Source: a virus | Strand: one strand, 5' to 3' | IMG/VR virus record: IMGVR_UViG_3300031951_001183 | Span: 1-24,030 of that record | DNA: 24,030 nt | Shown here: positions 15,019 to 22,816 of the stretch, one piece after another | How positions within the stretch are numbered: the stretch's first letter is position 1 | How the letters are laid out: each line of letters starts with the position of its first letter | Program-made: the position numbers and the translations under genes | Notes under the pieces: model-generated | What the model was told of the DNA's origin: nothing | The model's input: only the letters and a program-made list of their open reading frames with translations | Database searches by the model: none

Positions 15019-15839
15019 GTGCCCGCGCCTGCGGCGGCCTGCCGCGCGATCTCGGCGCGGACCAGATCGGCGAGCTCGGCACGAAGATCGCGCAGGAACG
15101 CCTCGGTGATCGTCTCGGGCCAGTTGCGCGTCTTTGCCGCCATGGCCGAGACGAGGTCGCTCACGCTTGCGCCCGGCGCATAATCCCAGCCCTTCGCGAT
15201 GCCCGGCGGCGTGCCGGTGCGCGGATCGATGGCATCCCAGCCGGGATCGAGCTGCTTGCCGGGGTCGCCGCCCAGCCGCCGCGCGGCCGCGAGCGTGCGC
15301 GCCCCGATGATGTAGCAGCTGCAGCCCCAGCCGTTCGGCGGCGCATGGGTGTTCCAGAACGGATGGTCGGCGGGCAAGACGAGCCCGTTCCAGGCCAGAT
15401 GCTGCAGCCGCGGCTCGAGCGAGCCGCCGTGGAAATAGACCCAGAACGGAAACCCGCCCTCCCTGAGCTGCGCGATGCGGCCGGCGGCATAGGATGTCGC
15501 GGCATTGGTCTTGTAGATCACCCGCGTCCGCCAGGCCTCGCCTTTCTTCGTGCCCTCGCCCGTCCAGCCGTGCCAGCCGCGCGTCTCGACGATCCGGCGG
15601 AAGTCTCGCCGGAACTCCTCAAGGCTCGTGCCCTCGAGGATGGCCTTCTCGACCGCCTGGCCAAGGTCGGCCAGCAGATCGGCCTTCACCGCCCCGGCCA
15701 CCATGAAGGCGCTGTCGTGCTGCGCGCCGCGGATGTCGTCCCACCGGGCGGTCGGGACGAGATTGCCGAGCCTGAGGCGAAACGCGGCGACCTGTTGCAG
15801 GAACGGCCGCCGGAAGATCGCCCGGATCGCCTCAAGCAC
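15015..15839 (-). CDS. Head morphogenesis minor head protein, Mu gpF-like
   Basis: A member of the Mu gpF / SPP1 gp7 family (minor head protein tied to the portal). Family landmarks are RVIYKTNAATSYAAGR, LQHLAWNGLVLPADHPFW and the C-terminal HAPPNGWGCSCY. I start it at GTG 15839 (VLEAIRAIFRRPFLQQ): GGAG lies 7 bases upstream and the start overlaps the portal stop by 8 bases. The alternative ATG at 15872 would add 11 residues but has no ribosome site. The product is then 274 residues. SPP1 gp7 affects DNA ejection; for Mu gpF the role in heads is less clear. Confidence 0.9.
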   Translation of the reverse strand: MLEAIRAIFRRPFLQQVAAFRLRLGNLVPTARWDDIRGAQHDSAFMVAGAVKADLLADLGQAVEKAILEGTSLEEFRRDFRRIVETRGWHGWTGEGTKKGEAWRTRVIYKTNAATSYAAGRIAQLREGGFPFWVYFHGGSLEPRLQHLAWNGLVLPADHPFWNTHAPPNGWGCSCYIIGARTLAAARRLGGDPGKQLDPGWDAIDPRTGTPPGIAKGWDYAPGASVSDLVSAMAAKTRNWPETITEAFLRDLRAELADLVRAEIARQAAAGAGT

Positions 15840-17463
15840 TTTCGGACTCCGCCGCAGCCCGACCGCCGGCATGCGCCGAGGTGAAGGCCTCGGCCAGGAC
15901 CCGCGCCAGCACCGACTGGTCGAGCTGCGGGAACCCTGTGCGCAGCATCTCGCCGAACTCCTCGAGCGTGCTGGCGGCGCCCAGCATAGCCTCGATCTGG
16001 TCGAGCATGATCTCCATCGCCGGGGCGGCTTCGACGACCAGCCGGTCGGCGATCAGGTCCGCCGCACCGGGAGGCCCGGATTTCGCCGCTGGAGCCGCTT
16101 CGGCCTGCGGGGCTGTCCGCGTACCCGGTGCCGCCCCGACCCCTTTAAAAAGCCCGGAGAACCCTTTAACCGGCGAACCGGGCTGCGCGGGGTCGACCGG
16201 CGGTGCCGCAGCGGGGGGCGGGGCAAGGATTTCGTCGGTTTCCGCCGGTTCGCCAAAGCCGAACCGGTCGCGCACCTGGGTCATCGACACCCTGAGCCCG
16301 AGCGGCACCAGGACGCCGAGCGCCGCCGACATCGCGGTCAGGTCCTCAGCCTCGGGCCGCTCGATCCTGATCCGGGGATAGGCCGGGGCCGGGCCGAATT
16401 CGAGGTCCATCCAGGGCCGGATCAGATCGCGGTTCAGGATGGCCGCCAGCGCCCGTGCATCCGCCGTCTCGATGTCCTTCTGAACCTCGCGGTGTTCCTT
16501 GCCGGACCCCAGCCCCCCCACGACCGCATCGGTCGTCGACGTCTGTCCCAACACCGCCTTCGATATCTGCTGGTCAAGCCAGTCGGCCCGCCTCAGGTAG
16601 AGGTCGGACGCCGCGCCGACGTTGGCCGGCTCGACGAAGTCGATCGTCATCGATTCCGGGATGATTGCGGCGCAGTCGCCGGCGATGTTGGCGACCGCGC
16701 GGAACAGCGTGTCCCGATCCGCCTGCGTGGCGCCCGGCCCGTACTTGCCGAGCCTGACCGGCTGCCCGTAGGTCTGGGTGAAGATCGTCCAGTCGCGCTG
16801 GGTATAGGCCTTGAACATCCAGCCCCAGGCCGCCACGCGGGCCAGACCCGACCGCAGCGCAAGCCCCGACTTCGCTCGCATGTTGGCATGTATGAACTTG
16901 AAGGGCTGCAGGGCGATGTCCTCACCCGCGTCCCCGACCATCCGCGGGGTCGACAGGTCGATCCTGTCGAAGCGGAACCAGGCGGGGTTGCGCCATTCGA
17001 GCCGTGCGGGCCGCCACTGGCCGGCGGAGGTGTCCCAGATGATCTCCGTGAAGGAATACCCCTTCCCGATCGCATCGAGGATGTCGAAAATCTCCTCGGT
17101 CAGCTCGCCCCGCGTCAGCCAGTCGCGGATCATTTCCGCCTTAAGCTGATCAAGCGCGTCGTCGCTTGCCGCCTCGACGGTGATCTCGATCTGGCTGACC
17201 GACCTCTTCCTTGTGCCGAGCACGCCCAGATAATGCGGGTCGCGCTCCTCGATCGTCTCGGCCAGCTCGAGGTAGCGGACCGGCTCGCCCCGGTCGGCAT
17301 CCCGCAGGATCGAGGCCAGCCGTTGCGGGTCGAGCCCGTCGGCCGGATATCCGGTCAACGGTGATCGGACGCTGCCGATCCGCGGGACGGCCATCTCGGA
17401 ACCGAGCAGCCCCCGTTCGACCGGGCGCCCGAAGCGGTCAAGCAGCTGCGGCATGCGGGCCAT
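15832..17463 (-). CDS. Portal protein, Mu gp29-like (DUF935)
   Basis: A 543-residue protein of the DUF935 family, the Mu-type portal ring through which DNA enters and leaves the head. Family segments visible: DPHYLGVLGTRKRSV, GKGYSFTEIIWD, WRNPAWFRFDRIDL, AWGWMFKAYTQRDWTIFTQT, GQPVRLGKYG and the C-terminal HREVQKDIETADARALAAIL. The C-terminal extension (about 440-543) is Ala/Pro-rich and variable. ATG 17463 has AAAGGA 7 bases upstream; a second Met three codons in is possible. It follows the large terminase and a 63-aa ORF and precedes gpF, the Mu order. Confidence 0.95.
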   Translation of the reverse strand: MARMPQLLDRFGRPVERGLLGSEMAVPRIGSVRSPLTGYPADGLDPQRLASILRDADRGEPVRYLELAETIEERDPHYLGVLGTRKRSVSQIEITVEAASDDALDQLKAEMIRDWLTRGELTEEIFDILDAIGKGYSFTEIIWDTSAGQWRPARLEWRNPAWFRFDRIDLSTPRMVGDAGEDIALQPFKFIHANMRAKSGLALRSGLARVAAWGWMFKAYTQRDWTIFTQTYGQPVRLGKYGPGATQADRDTLFRAVANIAGDCAAIIPESMTIDFVEPANVGAASDLYLRRADWLDQQISKAVLGQTSTTDAVVGGLGSGKEHREVQKDIETADARALAAILNRDLIRPWMDLEFGPAPAYPRIRIERPEAEDLTAMSAALGVLVPLGLRVSMTQVRDRFGFGEPAETDEILAPPPAAAPPVDPAQPGSPVKGFSGLFKGVGAAPGTRTAPQAEAAPAAKSGPPGAADLIADRLVVEAAPAMEIMLDQIEAMLGAASTLEEFGEMLRTGFPQLDQSVLARVLAEAFTSAHAGGRAAAESESA

Positions 17464-17474
17464 CGTGGTTTCCT

Positions 17475-17666
17475 TTACTGTTCGGCCCCGACCGGCCAGC
17501 GGTCGAGGATGGCATGGACATCTTCAACGTCACCCGCAAGGACGGCGGCGGCCGGCGTCCGCCCGTCAAGCTCGCGATGGCGGCGTGTCATCCAGCGCAG
17601 AAGCCGCTCTTCGGTTGCGATCCAGTCTTCCAGGCGTTGACGAATAGGACGGCGGTCGACGGTCAT
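17475..17666 (-). CDS. Small hypothetical protein between terminase and portal (63 aa)
   Basis: Starts MTVDRRPIRQRLEDWIATEE and is a basic helical protein ending DVEDVHAILDRWPVGAEQ. ATG 17666 overlaps the large terminase stop (ATGA), while the portal begins 11 bases after its stop, so it is packed in the operon. A longer version from 17747 is open but lies over the terminase 3' end. No known domain is recognised. A packaging accessory role is only a guess from position. Confidence 0.6.
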   Translation of the reverse strand: MTVDRRPIRQRLEDWIATEERLLRWMTRRHRELDGRTPAAAVLAGDVEDVHAILDRWPVGAEQ

Positions 17667-19321
17667 CGCACGCTTCCCCTGATCTGCTGGCCAAGCGGGC
17701 CGGACCACCATTGCCGCTCGTCCCGGTCGTCGGGCGGCATGTCCCATCGCCGTCGCTCGTCGCCGCCGCCGGCGGCGCGGTAGCCGTACTCGACCCAGCG
17801 CATGCGGCTTGCGAAATGCGCGAGCGCAAGTGAAATCGCAAAGTCGCCGTGCCGCCGCTTGCCCTTCTCGCCCTCGCGGGTGGGGGGCACCCGCGGCGTG
17901 CCCCGGACGAGCTTGACGGTCCTGAGATCGGCAAGGTGGTCGGAATCGGCAATCAGCGCGATCGTGTCGTCCTCGAAGGCCGTCTTCAGCGGCGGCATGT
18001 GCAGCCGGTACCAGTCCTCGGTGAACTTGACGGCCCAGATCAGCCCGGAACTGTCCTCACCCTCGCGCAGGCCGAAGATGCGGCCCATGTCCTCGGCCAC
18101 GGTCCAGCCCATGCCGGTCGCGTCAAAGGCCGCGCCGACCAGCCGTTCCCGCACGGCGTTCAGGATGTCGCGCACGATGGCCTTCTGCTCGTCGCCGGGC
18201 ACCCCGCGCATCTCGACCGACAGCGCCTCGCGCCGCCGGAGGTTTCGCTCGACCGCCAGGAGCGTGGCGACCGACAGGTCCGCCACCCGCGCGAAATCGA
18301 AGCCGAAGGCGTAATGCGGCTCGGGATCGAGCCCTTTCAACGCCCCTTCAAGCTCCTCCATAAAGGGCGCCAGGAGCTGCGCACGGTCGAAGCGGTCGCG
18401 CTGCAGATAGTCGGGCGGCAGCTCAAGCCGCAGGATCGGCGAGGCGGCCGTCATCCGCGCCTCGATCAGCGGCGCGCTCAGCCAGGCGCCCGACCCCATC
18501 GACGGCACGCAGAAGAGCTCCTCGTCCGCCCCGTCGCCGTAGAAATCGATGATGTCCTGCCGCCATGCGGCTTCCGCCGCCGGCGACCATGGCTGCCGCG
18601 TGACGAGGCAGATGCGCTGGTAGAGGCCCTCGCGCAGCGCATCGTCGAAGTCGATCCGCATGTGGACGTAGGGCTTGCGGCCCGCGAGGATGTCCTGGAC
18701 GGTCTGGTTGAAGACGTTCTCGGCCCCGTCATGGGTCGAACAAACGATGACCTGCCCGCCCCACATCAGGAAGGCGAGCGCCGCCTTCAGAAGCTCGGCC
18801 AGGCTGTCGACGAAGGCCGCCTCGTCGATGATCACGACGCCCTGCTTGCCCCGCAGCGACCGGGGCGCGGAACTGAGCGCGATGATCTCGAAGCCCGAGG
18901 CAAAGCCGATCCGGAAGGCCTTGATCGACCGGTCCCCCGTTTCGTCGCCGTCGGGGAAGAGGAACTCCTCCGACGCAGCCGCGGCGACCGAAAAGGCACG
19001 TGCCCACATCCCGCAGGCATCGATGAACTCCCGCGTCATCTCCTGGCTGTAGGAGATGTACATGACGTCCATCCCGCGCGCTTTCCGTTCGCGCCCCGCG
19101 CGCAGCGCGGCATAGGCCGCGAGCCCCCAGGTCAGGCCGATCCGGCGGGACTTTTCGACGACCAGGACGCGCGTCGAGGTGTCGTCGAGAAGACCGACAG
19201 CGCGCGCCTGATAGGGCAGGAGCACCTTCGGCAGCCCGACCTCGGCCACGACCTCGGGCATCGCCTCGGTGGCCTCGCGCCGCTGGCGCTCCCATTCCGC
19301 GCGGGTGATGGGCGCGGTCAT
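17663..19321 (-). CDS. Terminase large subunit, Mu gp28-like
   Basis: A 552-residue DNA packaging motor. The ATPase domain shows a Mu-type Walker A variant EKSRRIGLTW (about 56-65), Walker B with catalytic Glu in GVVIIDEAAF (161-170), and a coupling motif QVIVCSTHDG (190-199). The nuclease domain has the expected acidic residues: Asp342 in AFGFDFARVADLS, Asp400 in AAFDATGMGW and Asp493 in RRHGDFAISLA, the RNase H-fold metal site that cuts DNA at headful. The start overlaps the stop of the DUF6527-like gene (ATGA). Mu-like phages package host DNA flanks with this enzyme. All key residues appear intact. Confidence 0.95.
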   Translation of the reverse strand: MTAPITRAEWERQRREATEAMPEVVAEVGLPKVLLPYQARAVGLLDDTSTRVLVVEKSRRIGLTWGLAAYAALRAGRERKARGMDVMYISYSQEMTREFIDACGMWARAFSVAAAASEEFLFPDGDETGDRSIKAFRIGFASGFEIIALSSAPRSLRGKQGVVIIDEAAFVDSLAELLKAALAFLMWGGQVIVCSTHDGAENVFNQTVQDILAGRKPYVHMRIDFDDALREGLYQRICLVTRQPWSPAAEAAWRQDIIDFYGDGADEELFCVPSMGSGAWLSAPLIEARMTAASPILRLELPPDYLQRDRFDRAQLLAPFMEELEGALKGLDPEPHYAFGFDFARVADLSVATLLAVERNLRRREALSVEMRGVPGDEQKAIVRDILNAVRERLVGAAFDATGMGWTVAEDMGRIFGLREGEDSSGLIWAVKFTEDWYRLHMPPLKTAFEDDTIALIADSDHLADLRTVKLVRGTPRVPPTREGEKGKRRHGDFAISLALAHFASRMRWVEYGYRAAGGGDERRRWDMPPDDRDERQWWSGPLGQQIRGSVR

Positions 19322-19623
19322 GTCTCGGCCCAGTACCCGTTTTCAAGCCACCAGGCGAATTTGCCATGATCCCCGTGCACGATCGAGACCGAAGGGTCGA
19401 GCGTCGGCTCGGTCCTGGACCCGTTCCAGCGCCACGCCCGCTCGCTGCCGCCGGGGACGAACCCCTGGCCGATCAGGATGCAGGTCTGCTGACCGCAGCC
19501 GCAGGGACAGAAGAACCAGAAATCGAACAGCCCGCCGACCTCGCGCGGCGCGAGGTAGAATGACCCCCGCGAGCGGTAGGTCATCCATCGCGCGCGGTCG
19601 GGGCACCAGATCGCGCGGATCAT
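19318..19623 (-). CDS. DUF6527-like Cys-rich small protein
   Basis: A 101-residue protein beginning MIRAIWCPDRARWMTYRSRG, with a Cys cluster FWFFCPCGCGQQTCILIG and the later RTEPTLDPSVSI ... HGDHGKFAWWL segment. This order (CGC followed by W-W, then PTL.PS. and a C-terminal aromatic strand) is that of DUF6527 proteins, which are common in phages and mobile islands and probably bind zinc; no function is known. ATG 19623 overlaps the preceding stop (ATGA). A longer frame from 19728 lies over that gene and was rejected. Its place between terminase subunits is not the Mu arrangement. Confidence 0.75.
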   Translation of the reverse strand: MIRAIWCPDRARWMTYRSRGSFYLAPREVGGLFDFWFFCPCGCGQQTCILIGQGFVPGGSERAWRWNGSRTEPTLDPSVSIVHGDHGKFAWWLENGYWAET

Positions 19624-20096
19624 TCCCGAAACCCCGTGCCGCAATTGGTGCAGCGGCAAGCCATGTGGCCATTGACGGCAAGCGCGATCGACACCTCGAC
19701 GGTATCGAGCCCAAGGCAGACCGGGCATGACCAGAGACGCGTCTCTTCGCCCACCGCGACCATGCTTCTCCGCCAGGCCCCCGCCGCCTTCATCATCACG
19801 AGCGCTTTTTCGACCGAGCAGCGTTGAGCTTCACGGTCCGCTTCGATCTCTGCATCCGTCTTTGGGTCGTAGGCCGGGCAATCGACTGCTTTCTCGGGGC
19901 CGGGGCGACAGGGCAGCTTGAATATGATCCCGGTTTCGTCGCCACAAGCCTCTGTGACCATCTTCCGGATCGGGTGGCCCAGCGCACAGGCCGCGCAGTC
20001 CGGGAACCCGCGCCGCTCTCGCAGGAAACTCAATGCGGAAAAGTGCCGGCACTGCCGGCCCAATCCTGCCCCGCGATCAGCCATGGCCGCGATCAC
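19620..20096 (-). CDS. Cys-rich zinc-ribbon-like hypothetical protein
   Basis: A 158-residue protein with two Cys zones. The N-terminal one has CRHF, CAACALGH, ACGDE, LPCRPG and DCPAYDP (about residues 16-75). The C-terminal one (about 124-154) has WSCPVCLGLD, then ACRCTNCGTGF, the CxxC...CxxC pattern of a zinc ribbon. It may bind nucleic acid, but that is inferred. The start is GTG 20096, which overlaps the small terminase stop (GTGA); an ATG at 20084 is an alternative. It is not recognised as a named family. With the DUF6527-like gene it forms an insert between the two terminase genes. Confidence 0.7.
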   Translation of the reverse strand: MIAAMADRGAGLGRQCRHFSALSFLRERRGFPDCAACALGHPIRKMVTEACGDETGIIFKLPCRPGPEKAVDCPAYDPKTDAEIEADREAQRCSVEKALVMMKAAGAWRRSMVAVGEETRLWSCPVCLGLDTVEVSIALAVNGHMACRCTNCGTGFRE

Positions 20097-20701
20097 GCGC
20101 CGACCCCGAGGATTTGCGCCTTCACGGCCTCTGCCGTCTCGGCCGACATGCCCGTCGCCTTTGCAGCGCGTTCGACGGCCTCGGTGACTTTGCCCTCGAA
20201 TTCGGCCTCGACCTTGCGCCGCCGGTCCGAACTGATCGACTGCGCCTGCAGTGCCGCCTTGAAGGCGTTCGCGAGCTGCATGACCTCCTTCGACCCCAGC
20301 ACCTCGTCACCCTCGGCCAGCATGTGAAGGATCAGCGACTTGATCGTCTCGCCCAGCATGATGGTCAGGTCGTCGCTCTCCCTGGCGTCGAACTTCTCGC
20401 TGATGGCCGAGACGATCTGCCGGGTCTGGTCCAGCCGCCGCGTGATGCGCGCAAGCCGGATCGACAGCCGGTTGAAGGACGAAAAGCTTGGGATCGTGAA
20501 CTCGATCTCGCCGCGGCTCGCGGCCATGATCTCCTCGCAGCCCCGCACGAAGTCGGCATAGATATCGAGCTGCGTCCGTTGGCGCGCGCCAAGCGCCTGG
20601 GCCGCCTCGGCCAGAAGCGGCTCGCACTCGGGCGGCAGAAGCTCGAAGCCCGAGAGCCGCCCGCGGCCGCGAGGCGGCCCCCTGCTGATGTCGGCCGCCA
20701 C
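20093..20701 (-). CDS. Terminase small subunit, Mu gp27-like (DUF3486)
   Basis: From GTG 20701 the protein has 202 residues. RGRGRLSGFELLPPECEPLL at the N-terminus is the DUF3486 signature, a helix-turn-helix-like DNA-recognition part. The remainder is helical (SFNRLSIRLARITRRLDQTR), ending VEAEFEGKVTEAVERAAKA. It should bind phage DNA and start packaging with the large subunit. The GTG start is chosen because GGAGG lies 6 bases upstream and the preceding gene ends one base before it; the open frame to 20758 only adds sequence running over that gene. Confidence 0.88.
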   Translation of the reverse strand: MAADISRGPPRGRGRLSGFELLPPECEPLLAEAAQALGARQRTQLDIYADFVRGCEEIMAASRGEIEFTIPSFSSFNRLSIRLARITRRLDQTRQIVSAISEKFDARESDDLTIMLGETIKSLILHMLAEGDEVLGSKEVMQLANAFKAALQAQSISSDRRRKVEAEFEGKVTEAVERAAKATGMSAETAEAVKAQILGVGA

Positions 20702-20702
20702 G

Positions 20703-21005
20703 TCAGGCCTCCGGCCGGCTGGGGCGCTGCACGCCCTCGATCGCGATGATCCGGTCAAGGTGCTGCGCGCCCTTCTCGGTCAGCCGCGCGATGCGGATGC
20801 CGCCCGCTTCGACCAGCGTCACGGCGCCGCGATCCTTCAGCCAGGACAGCTCGTCATGCACCCAGCCCCGGTCCTTGCGGATCGCAAAGCGCGCCAGCTC
20901 ATGGATCAGGATGTCGCTGTTCAGCGCCTCGTCCACCTGCGCGCGCAGCGCGGTCAGGATGATCAGCCGGGCCTGCCCCCGCAGAATCTCGTCAAGCGTC
21001 GTCAC
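20703..21005 (-). CDS. Winged-helix-like phage protein, Mu gp26-like
   Basis: A 100-residue protein from GTG 21005 (VTTLDEILRGQARLIILTAL). The layout ALNSDILIHELARFAIRKDR, VHDELSWLKDRGAVTLVEAG and RIARLTEKGAQHLDRI looks like a winged helix: helices followed by a beta wing. Proteins of this kind sit just before the small terminase in Mu-like phages (VpaChn25_0724 type, Mu gp26 position). GGAG lies 8 bases upstream and the start overlaps the DUF2730 stop (GTGA). It could regulate late genes or assist packaging; neither is shown. Confidence 0.78.
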   Translation of the reverse strand: MTTLDEILRGQARLIILTALRAQVDEALNSDILIHELARFAIRKDRGWVHDELSWLKDRGAVTLVEAGGIRIARLTEKGAQHLDRIIAIEGVQRPSRPEA

Positions 21006-21343
21006 TTGCCGTTCTCCAGCATCCATTGCTGCATCCGGTCGGATATCGCCGCGACCGGCTTCAGCCTCTCATTCAAAGTCTCAAGCCGGCCTTCCATGCG
21101 GACGAGCATCACCTCGAGCTCGTTGATCTGGGAAATCGACGGCATCGAGGCGATCCGGTCCTCCGCGCGCTGCAGTTGCCGCTCCAGGACCTCGACGCGG
21201 CGCGCCTGCATGTCGATCCGGTCTGCGGCCCGCCGTGCGGGCGAAGAGAAGATGTTCCAGATCGTGATCCCGAGCGTCAAAAGCGTCGAGCACGCCGCGG
21301 CCCAGAGCACCAGCGCACCGACATCGACCTGATCGGGCGTCAT
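21002..21343 (-). CDS. DUF2730 family membrane/coiled-coil protein, Mu gp25-like
   Basis: A 113-residue protein with one membrane helix (about 9-33, VLWAAACSTLLTLGITIWNI) followed by a long coiled coil (RVEVLERQLQRAEDRI, LEVMLVRMEGRLETLNERLK). This is the DUF2730 / Mu gp25 layout. The N-terminal anchor and periplasmic or cytoplasmic coil could fit a spanin-like or lysis accessory role, as has been suggested for similar Mu-region proteins, but this is inference. The start overlaps the preceding stop (ATGA at 21343). Confidence 0.85.
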   Translation of the reverse strand: MTPDQVDVGALVLWAAACSTLLTLGITIWNIFSSPARRAADRIDMQARRVEVLERQLQRAEDRIASMPSISQINELEVMLVRMEGRLETLNERLKPVAAISDRMQQWMLENGK

Positions 21344-21729
21344 CGTGCGGTGCCCTTGGCGGCCGGGCGGACGGATGTCCCGACTTCCCTGATCTTGGCC
21401 CGGGCAAGGTCGCGCAGAACATCCTCTCGCGGGTTCAGCCCCGCGATCGCGTCCGGGGAACTGCGCAGCGCATAGCCGATGACCTTTTCGATGCGCAGCG
21501 GCTCGTCGCTTTCCCCCTCTGTCGCCAGCACGCCGGATTGCAGGGCGCGGTGCAGCGTCTCGCGCCAGATGCGCTCGGCCTCGAGCCCAAGGTGACGGCC
21601 GATCATGTCGGTCGCCTTGCGGCTCAGCTGGCGGACGGCAAGCACGAAAAGCCCGAAGAGCCAGATCAGGATGCCGCTCAGGATTTCGGTCAGGTGAGGC
21701 TCAAGGGCCTTCAGGAGGGTGTCGAACAT
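21340..21729 (-). CDS. Candidate holin or lysis-associated membrane protein
   Basis: A 129-residue protein with one clear membrane helix near the N-terminus (about 16-36, ILSGILIWLFGLFVLAVRQL) and a charged helical C-terminal domain (EAERIWRETLHRALQSGVLA, EKVIGYALRSSPD). That layout resembles LLH-type phage holins, which also have one N-terminal helix and a helical cytoplasmic part. It lies two genes after the endolysin, which has no signal peptide and so needs a holin. No other good holin candidate exists in the block. AAGG lies 8 bases before ATG 21729. The call is by topology and context only. Confidence 0.55.
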   Translation of the reverse strand: MFDTLLKALEPHLTEILSGILIWLFGLFVLAVRQLSRKATDMIGRHLGLEAERIWRETLHRALQSGVLATEGESDEPLRIEKVIGYALRSSPDAIAGLNPREDVLRDLARAKIREVGTSVRPAAKGTAR

Positions 21730-21755
21730 CGGTCAGGCCTTCTGCTGGGGATAGG

Positions 21756-22073
21756 TCAGGCGTCGTCGCCGGGCGCGGCATCGGCAAGCGCAAACCCCTC
21801 GCCAGAGCCCACGACGCAGGTCAGGCCGGCGGCGGTCGTCGCGGTGAGCGTCCAGGTCCCGGTCTCGGCATTGCCCCACAGCTGAACCATCAACTCGCCG
21901 TTCAGGCCCATCGCAACCGGGCTCTCGCCCCAGCCCTGGGCCAGCCTGGCCGCGACATCGGCGGTCGGGCCGCATTGCGCCCCCTGCGCCGACGCAGAGC
22001 CGCTGACAAGGACGGCCAGGACAAGGGCGCAGACAAGACGGCGCAGGGCGCGCGCCGGACGCGTGACGATCAT
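21756..22073 (-). CDS. Exported small protein in the lysis block
   Basis: A 105-residue protein with a Sec signal peptide: MIVTRPARALRRLVCALVLA, hydrophobic core, then VSGSASAQ with probable cleavage after ASAQ. The mature part has two Cys (CGPTADVAARLAQGWGESPV ... AAGLTCVVGSGEG) and a TGTWTLTATT strand. Similar small secreted proteins with the C...RL...GE, GTWT and C pattern are widespread in alphaproteobacteria; their function is unknown to me. No lipobox is present, so it is not an obvious spanin. Start ATG 22073 overlaps the endolysin stop (ATGA), which places it in the lysis cassette. Confidence 0.8.
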   Translation of the reverse strand: MIVTRPARALRRLVCALVLAVLVSGSASAQGAQCGPTADVAARLAQGWGESPVAMGLNGELMVQLWGNAETGTWTLTATTAAGLTCVVGSGEGFALADAAPGDDA

Positions 22074-22717
22074 CGCGAAACCCCCTTTGCCAGCCAGGCC
22101 GGCACGTTGAACCCGGGGCAGGCCTTGGCTGCCCATTCGTTGTGGCCCGAGATGCGGCGGATCGGCGTGCGCGCGCTGATCTGCGCGATAAGCTGGCGCA
22201 GCGCCGCGTCCTGCTCACTCGTGAAATGCGCGCCGAACCGGTCGGTGCCGGCCGAGCCATGCCCGCCGATCAGGCAGACATGGATGACGCCGCGATTATG
22301 CCCCTCAACACCCGCGCCGATCTCGGTTTCGGGCCGACCGGGCGCCACGTCACCGTCGCGGTCGATGATCCAGTGATAGCCGATGTCGCGCCACTTCCGG
22401 TCCTCGACATGCCAGCGACGGATTTCGGCGACCTTGGCGGCCATCGTGAAGTCGTCCATCCAGTCGGGCTCCGTGGCCGAGCAGTGCACCACGATCTCGT
22501 CGACCAGATAGCGCGCGCTGCCCTGATAGAGCTTTTGGGCAGACACGCCCGAAGACAGAGAGGTCATCATAGGCGGTCGCGATGTGACCACCGGCTGCCC
22601 GCGGAAGGCGATGCAGGCGCGCAGGGCCGCCTCGGTCTTCGGGCCCCAGTCGCCGTCGGCCGCGCCCGCGTCATAACCAAGGGCGTTCAGGCCCTCTTGG
22701 ATCGTCTTCAGGCTCAT
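22070..22717 (-). CDS. Endolysin: N-acetylmuramoyl-L-alanine amidase (amidase_2 fold)
   Basis: A 215-residue lysin. Residues about 3-45 look like a small peptidoglycan-binding domain (EGLNALGYDAGAADGDWGPK). The rest is an amidase_2/PGRP domain with T7-lysozyme-type zinc site: His78 (VVHCSATE), His192 (SGHNEW) and Cys200 (AKACPGF), plus Tyr114 (GYHWIIDRDG) and Lys198. The spacing H192-C200 equals H122-C130 in T7 lysozyme. It cuts the bond between muramic acid and L-alanine at the end of the lytic cycle. No signal peptide, so it depends on a holin. ATG 22717 has GAGG 6 bases upstream. Mu has a lysin at the same map position. Confidence 0.93.
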   Translation of the reverse strand: MSLKTIQEGLNALGYDAGAADGDWGPKTEAALRACIAFRGQPVVTSRPPMMTSLSSGVSAQKLYQGSARYLVDEIVVHCSATEPDWMDDFTMAAKVAEIRRWHVEDRKWRDIGYHWIIDRDGDVAPGRPETEIGAGVEGHNRGVIHVCLIGGHGSAGTDRFGAHFTSEQDAALRQLIAQISARTPIRRISGHNEWAAKACPGFNVPAWLAKGVSR

Positions 22718-22745
22718 GGCTGTCCTCGCGCATCCGGCGGTGCCG

Positions 22746-22799
22746 TGGTCAGACCATGCCATTCCCGAAATTCCCGATCCGCCCGCAAGCGCTTGCGGG
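22746..22799 (-). promoter_or_regulatory. Candidate late promoter/operator ahead of the lysis-to-tail operon
   Basis: The 99-base gap between the activator-like gene and the endolysin holds three ordered elements. One is a perfect 18-base palindrome CCCGCAAGCGCTTGCGGG (22782-22799). The next is a direct repeat ATTCCCGA at 22761-22768 and 22770-22777 (9-base period). The last is a smaller inverted repeat TGGTC-A-GACCA (22746-22756). CATGGT on the minus strand (22758-22753) could be a weak -10, about 32 bases past the palindrome centre, an activator-dependent layout as at Mu late promoters. The palindrome could instead act as a terminator of the activator gene, but no U tract follows. Confidence 0.45.
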
Positions 22800-22816
22800 G
22801 GGCGCCCTGCGCCGGA

